Below, one piece after another: positions 5,928-8,577 of a DNA stretch of 8,577 nt. The position numbers and the translations under genes were made by a program. Every line of letters begins with the position of its first letter. The stretch's first letter is position 1. The stretch lies in assembly GCA_030618475.1 (NCBI GenBank), contig JAUXDG010000105.1:1-8577 (forward strand), written 5' to 3'. The stretch is from Gammaproteobacteria bacterium. GTDB taxonomy: Bacteria > Pseudomonadota > Gammaproteobacteria > DSM-19610. The notes under the pieces were generated by a model. The model did no database searches, had not been told where the DNA came from, and saw only the letters and a program-made list of their open reading frames with translations.

Positions 5928-6010
5928 AGATATGATTGAAATTTGACTCATTTGTAAAGATGTTGGTTACTCAAAGATTCCTAGTGCTGCAACGCACGGT
6001 TTGAGTCTGT

Positions 6011-6673
6011 TTACAGTCCGAACTGCTGGGCCGCGTAAGGTGCTTTGGCACGGATGTGGTTGCGCAGGAGCTCAGGGAAGTCCGCTACAACCGAGTCGCG
6101 GACCGCCGACAGTTCCAGCAGCCGCCGGCCCCAGGCAGCGGTCCTGGGGAAATGGTCGGCAGGATAGAGCTGGTCGCCGATAGCGAGGATTTCGGCCCGC
6201 ATGAACAGCGGTGCCCAGGAAAAATCGACCAGTGAAAGCGTGTCGCCATTGAAGTAGGGCGGTTGATCCAGCGTGGTTTCCAGCCACTCCAGTTTCGATT
6301 TGAGTTCGTCCCTGTTGCTGTCGAAAGTTTGCTTGTCTTCAGCGTGTATCTGTGCGGACAGATCCAGCAGGCAGGCGGTGCCGAATTCTATCCAGCTGCG
6401 ATTCAGCGCGCGAAGCAGCGGGTCGTCTGGCAGCAGGCTTCCGCTTGTGATTTCGTCCAGAAATTCGTCAATGACGGCGGATTCGAAAATCACCTGCTGC
6501 TCATCGACTTTGAGCAGCGGCACCTTGCCGAAGGGTGAAACAGCCTTGAACCAGTGCGGCGGATCGGACAGGTCGATGTGGGTGAGTTTGAACGCTGTCT
6601 GCTTGTGACGCAGCGTGGTGACTGCGCGCTGTACAAAGGGGCATATTTTAAAACTGACGAGCTCAAGTTCCAT
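6011..6673 (-). CDS. Glutathione S-transferase-like protein with a Cys active site
   Basis: This is a cytoplasmic GST-fold protein of 220 residues. The N-terminal thioredoxin-like domain (about 1-78) has CPFVQR at 11-16, placing a cysteine where tyrosine or serine sits in classical GSTs, as in omega-class GSTs and related dehydroascorbate reductase or thioltransferase enzymes. The cis-proline is in GKVPLL (49-54), and E64-S65 in FESAVIDEFLDE would hold the glutamyl part of glutathione. The helical C-terminal domain has the S147-L-V-D150 N-capping box. The ATG is the first start after an in-frame TAA upstream; the ribosome site is poor. It diverges from the NodT gene, with a perfect palindrome about 30-45 bases before its start. 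The family suggests glutathione-dependent thiol transfer or reduction. The substrate is unknown, and it is not a certain partner of the efflux gene. Confidence 0.88.
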   Translation of the reverse strand: MELELVSFKICPFVQRAVTTLRHKQTAFKLTHIDLSDPPHWFKAVSPFGKVPLLKVDEQQVIFESAVIDEFLDEITSGSLLPDDPLLRALNRSWIEFGTACLLDLSAQIHAEDKQTFDSNRDELKSKLEWLETTLDQPPYFNGDTLSLVDFSWAPLFMRAEILAIGDQLYPADHFPRTAAWGRRLLELSAVRDSVVADFPELLRNHIRAKAPYAAQQFGL

Positions 6674-6702
6674 GCTTGCAGATTAATGGCGTCGGTGGTA
6701 TG

Positions 6703-6716
6703 CGACATTGATGTCG
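6703..6716. promoter_or_regulatory. Perfect palindrome between the GST and NodT genes
   Basis: CGACAT-TG-ATGTCG is a perfect inverted repeat with 6-bp arms, lying 30 bases upstream of the GST start in the divergent gap. It partly overlaps an FNR-like sequence, TTGATGTCGGTCAA (6708-6721), that matches TTGAT-N4-ATCAA at nine of ten positions. On the minus strand TTGACC at 6721-6716 could be a -35 of the GST gene. It is a plausible operator; the protein that would bind it is unknown. Confidence 0.4.
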
Positions 6717-6857
6717 GTCAAGGGAATCCTGCTCTTGTTGACAGGGCTGCCCGGTAGTTTACACGCAATCGCGCTTGGGGCTTAATAAAAAGTCTGATTT
6801 TATGTATGGTGTAACCTTCGAGGGTAAGCAGGGCATCGTGGAACTGCTGTCCAAATA

Positions 6858-6867
6858 AAGAAGGTGA
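6858..6867 (+). promoter_or_regulatory. Strong ribosome binding site of the NodT gene
   Basis: AAGAAGGTGA matches nine of ten bases of the full Shine-Dalgarno AAGGAGGTGA. It ends five bases before the GTG at 6873. An in-frame GTG at 6864 lies inside this site, so 6873 is the more likely start. Confidence 0.65.
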
Positions 6868-6872
6868 ATCAA

Positions 6873-8465
6873 GTGCCATCATTGAACCTGATCGTACGCA
6901 CCCTGCTGGGTGCCGGTTTTCTCGGCGTTTCGGCCTGCACAACGCTGGGACCTGATTTCGAAACGCCCGAGGCGGATGTGCTGGAGACCTGGGACGAACA
7001 GGCTCAGAGCCTGTCCGCGGGCCAGGAGCCGGAGAAATGGTGGGCGAGCTTTAATGACCCGGTTCTCGATCAACTGGTCGAGACCGCCTATCAACAGAAT
7101 CTGCCGCTGCAGATATCCGGACTGCGTATTCTGGAAGCACGGGCACAGCTCGGCATCGCCATCGGTCAGCAGTACCCACAGAGTCAGCAGGTGAATGGTG
7201 GTCTGACCCGGGTGGGTTTGAGCGACAATACAGCGAATTTTAATTCATCCTTTTCCGATGATAAATATACCCAGGCCGATATAGGCTTTGACGCAGCCTG
7301 GGAACTGGATTTCTGGGGCCGTTTTCGTCGCGGTGTCGAATCCGCCAGTGCCAACCTGGGCGCATCGATTGCCGATTACGATAATGCGCTGGTGGCGCTG
7401 ACGGCAGAAGTTGCGCGGGTCTATGTCACACTGCGAACACTGGAAGAGCGCCTGGCGATCGCACTCGATAACACCAGGACCCAGCAGCGCAGTTACCAGA
7501 TTGCCAGGGTTCGTTTCGAGAACGGTGCGGTCAGTGAACTGGATCCTTCCCAGGCCCTGAGTCTGTTGAAATCGACCGAGTCAGCCGTGCCGCAGCTGGA
7601 AAGCCAGATTCGTCAGGCCAAACATGCGCTCAGCATTCTGTTGGGCATGCCGCCGAACGATCTGCAGGATATCCTCCGCGGCGAGGGGAAAATCCCGCAG
7701 CCGCCGGCGGAGGTTAATGTCGGTGTGCCCGCCGATCTGTTGCGGCGGCGTCCTGATATCCGCCTTGCCGAGTTGCAGGCGGCCTCGCAAAGTGCGCGGA
7801 TTGGTGTCGCCAGGACGGATCTTTATCCGAGGTTTGCGCTGGTCGGTTCGATCGGTCTGTTAAGCGCCGATACCGGCTCAAATGACAACAGTGACCTGTT
7901 TGAATCCGACAGTATTGGTTATAACTTCGGTCCCCAGGCCTCGTGGAATGTTCTCAACTACGGGCGCTTGAAAAACCAGGTTCGGGTGCAGGATGCACGG
8001 CTGGAAGAGTTGGTTGTGAATTACCAGAACACGGTGCTGCAGGCCGCCCAGGAAGTCGAGGACGGTATCAGCGGCTATCTGGGCTCACGGGACCAGGCGG
8101 CGTACCTGGGAGACAGCGTAACTGCGGCGCAGCGTTCCGTGCGTCTGGCGCTGGTCCAATACCGCGAAGGTGCGGTCGATTACCAGCGCGTCCTGGATAC
8201 CCAGCAGACACTGCTGCTAGTACAGGACAGTCATGCAGCGGTACGCGGTGATATTGTTCGTTCGCTGGTTGCCACCTACAAGGCACTGGGTGGTGGCTGG
8301 GAGCTACGTGCCGGAAGCACCTTTGTCTCCGAACCACGTCAGGAAAAGATGAAAGAGCGTACCGATTGGGGGCGTCTGCTGGATGCCGAAACTGTACCGG
8401 AAGAATTACCGGAACCACCGCCCACCGGTAAGGCACAGCCGTTGTTGAATTCACCTGACTGGTAA
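6873..8465 (+). CDS. RND efflux outer-membrane lipoprotein, NodT family
   Basis: This is the outer-membrane exit duct of a tripartite efflux pump, a TolC-like trimer joined by a periplasmic adaptor to an RND pump. From the GTG at 6873 it has 530 residues. A lipoprotein signal ends in the lipobox VSAC, with acylated C22, and the two outer-membrane efflux repeats follow. Family marks are WELDFWGRFRR (143-153), VPADLLRRRPDIR (285-297), FGPQASWNVLNYGRLKN (352-368), YREGAVDYQRVLDTQQTLL and ALGGGWE (471-477). A proline-rich tail of about 50 residues follows that last motif (KERTDWGRLL, then EELPEPPPTG). A strong ribosome site at 6858-6867 selects this start; GTG at 6864 would add three residues. 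The adaptor and pump genes are not in the window and may lie to the right. The substrate cannot be told from this component. Confidence 0.93.
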   Translation: MPSLNLIVRTLLGAGFLGVSACTTLGPDFETPEADVLETWDEQAQSLSAGQEPEKWWASFNDPVLDQLVETAYQQNLPLQISGLRILEARAQLGIAIGQQYPQSQQVNGGLTRVGLSDNTANFNSSFSDDKYTQADIGFDAAWELDFWGRFRRGVESASANLGASIADYDNALVALTAEVARVYVTLRTLEERLAIALDNTRTQQRSYQIARVRFENGAVSELDPSQALSLLKSTESAVPQLESQIRQAKHALSILLGMPPNDLQDILRGEGKIPQPPAEVNVGVPADLLRRRPDIRLAELQAASQSARIGVARTDLYPRFALVGSIGLLSADTGSNDNSDLFESDSIGYNFGPQASWNVLNYGRLKNQVRVQDARLEELVVNYQNTVLQAAQEVEDGISGYLGSRDQAAYLGDSVTAAQRSVRLALVQYREGAVDYQRVLDTQQTLLLVQDSHAAVRGDIVRSLVATYKALGGGWELRAGSTFVSEPRQEKMKERTDWGRLLDAETVPEELPEPPPTGKAQPLLNSPDW

Positions 8466-8577
8466 GTATTACAGGTATTGATAAGCAAGGGATTCAATAA
8501 GGTGCGCGACAGTTCGCCGACATCAGCTTGAGGGACCGTCGGCCGCATGGACGCGGCCGTCGAGCGTACAGGGATGT
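8466..8577. other. Right-end non-coding stretch with GC-rich hairpin
   Basis: I see no convincing gene start here. GGCCGC (8541-8546) and GCGGCC (8553-8558) form a perfect 6-bp stem around ATGGAC, followed by GTACAGGGATGT up to the window end. The ATGGACGCGG...GCGTACAGGGATGT pattern resembles a dispersed intergenic element I recall from gammaproteobacterial genomes, cut by the window edge. There is no T-run, so termination is doubtful. Confidence 0.45.

Larger units (their letters stand above)
5664..6010. other. Repeat-rich intergenic region
   Basis: There is no supported gene in this 347-base gap between the barrel protein and the convergent GST-like gene. It holds short GAGAC/GTCTC hairpins (5665-5690), a CAGGT-TAC-ACCTG hairpin (5765-5777), a REPIN-like pair (5775-5832) and a CGCAAAG-type inverted repeat (5871-5927). 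The remaining stretch, 5928-6010, shows nothing I can interpret. Confidence 0.7.

Noticed and set aside
6738..6743. TTGACA as a -35 of the NodT promoter
   Set aside because: No acceptable -10 lies 16-18 bases downstream, so a promoter cannot be supported here.
6814..6825. ACCTTCGAGGGT near-palindrome upstream of the NodT gene as a MerR-type operator
   Set aside because: Only ten of twelve positions are symmetric, and no -35/-10 pair with the long spacer of MerR promoters brackets it.

Overview
The window looks like a chromosomal stretch of a gammaproteobacterium with fairly GC-rich coding DNA. This rests on the protein families (anaerobic HemN, chorismate synthase, a NodT-type outer-membrane factor), an FNR/Anr-type box, a beta-barrel outer-membrane protein, and several dispersed intergenic repeat types. 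A sulfur-oxidiser or Chromatiales-like relative is only a guess; nothing here fixes the genus.

Layout. Positions 1-1447 hold hemN (oxygen-independent coproporphyrinogen III oxidase) behind a perfect FNR/Anr box. A short convergent gap with two hairpins follows, then an unrecognised 62-residue gene on the minus strand (1543-1731). Next comes aroC (1864-2964), whose apparent promoter sits so close to its ATG that the mRNA may be leaderless. A 340-base gap full of inverted 9-base repeat units separates aroC from an MFS transporter of the HcaT/PPP type (3305-4435). The transporter is followed after 43 bases by a probable beta-barrel outer-membrane protein (4479-5663). A second repeat-rich gap (5664-6010) holds a clear REPIN-like element and another inverted repeat. 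A glutathione S-transferase-like gene (minus, 6011-6673) diverges from a NodT-family RND outer-membrane lipoprotein (6873-8465), with a perfect 14-base palindrome between them. The last 112 bases carry a GC-rich hairpin, and no gene was found there.

How the genes relate. hemN serves heme synthesis at low oxygen, and the FNR box fits that. aroC makes chorismate, and the downstream MFS carrier may move a related aromatic metabolite. The carrier and the outer-membrane barrel are probably cotranscribed. The NodT lipoprotein is the outer-membrane exit duct of a tripartite efflux pump whose other genes would lie beyond the right end.

There is no phage, transposase, CRISPR array, defence locus, tRNA or rRNA. 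I see no new multi-gene system. The most distinctive content is the intergenic repeats, the likely leaderless aroC, and an uninterrupted run of ten G in the catalytic motif of hemN.
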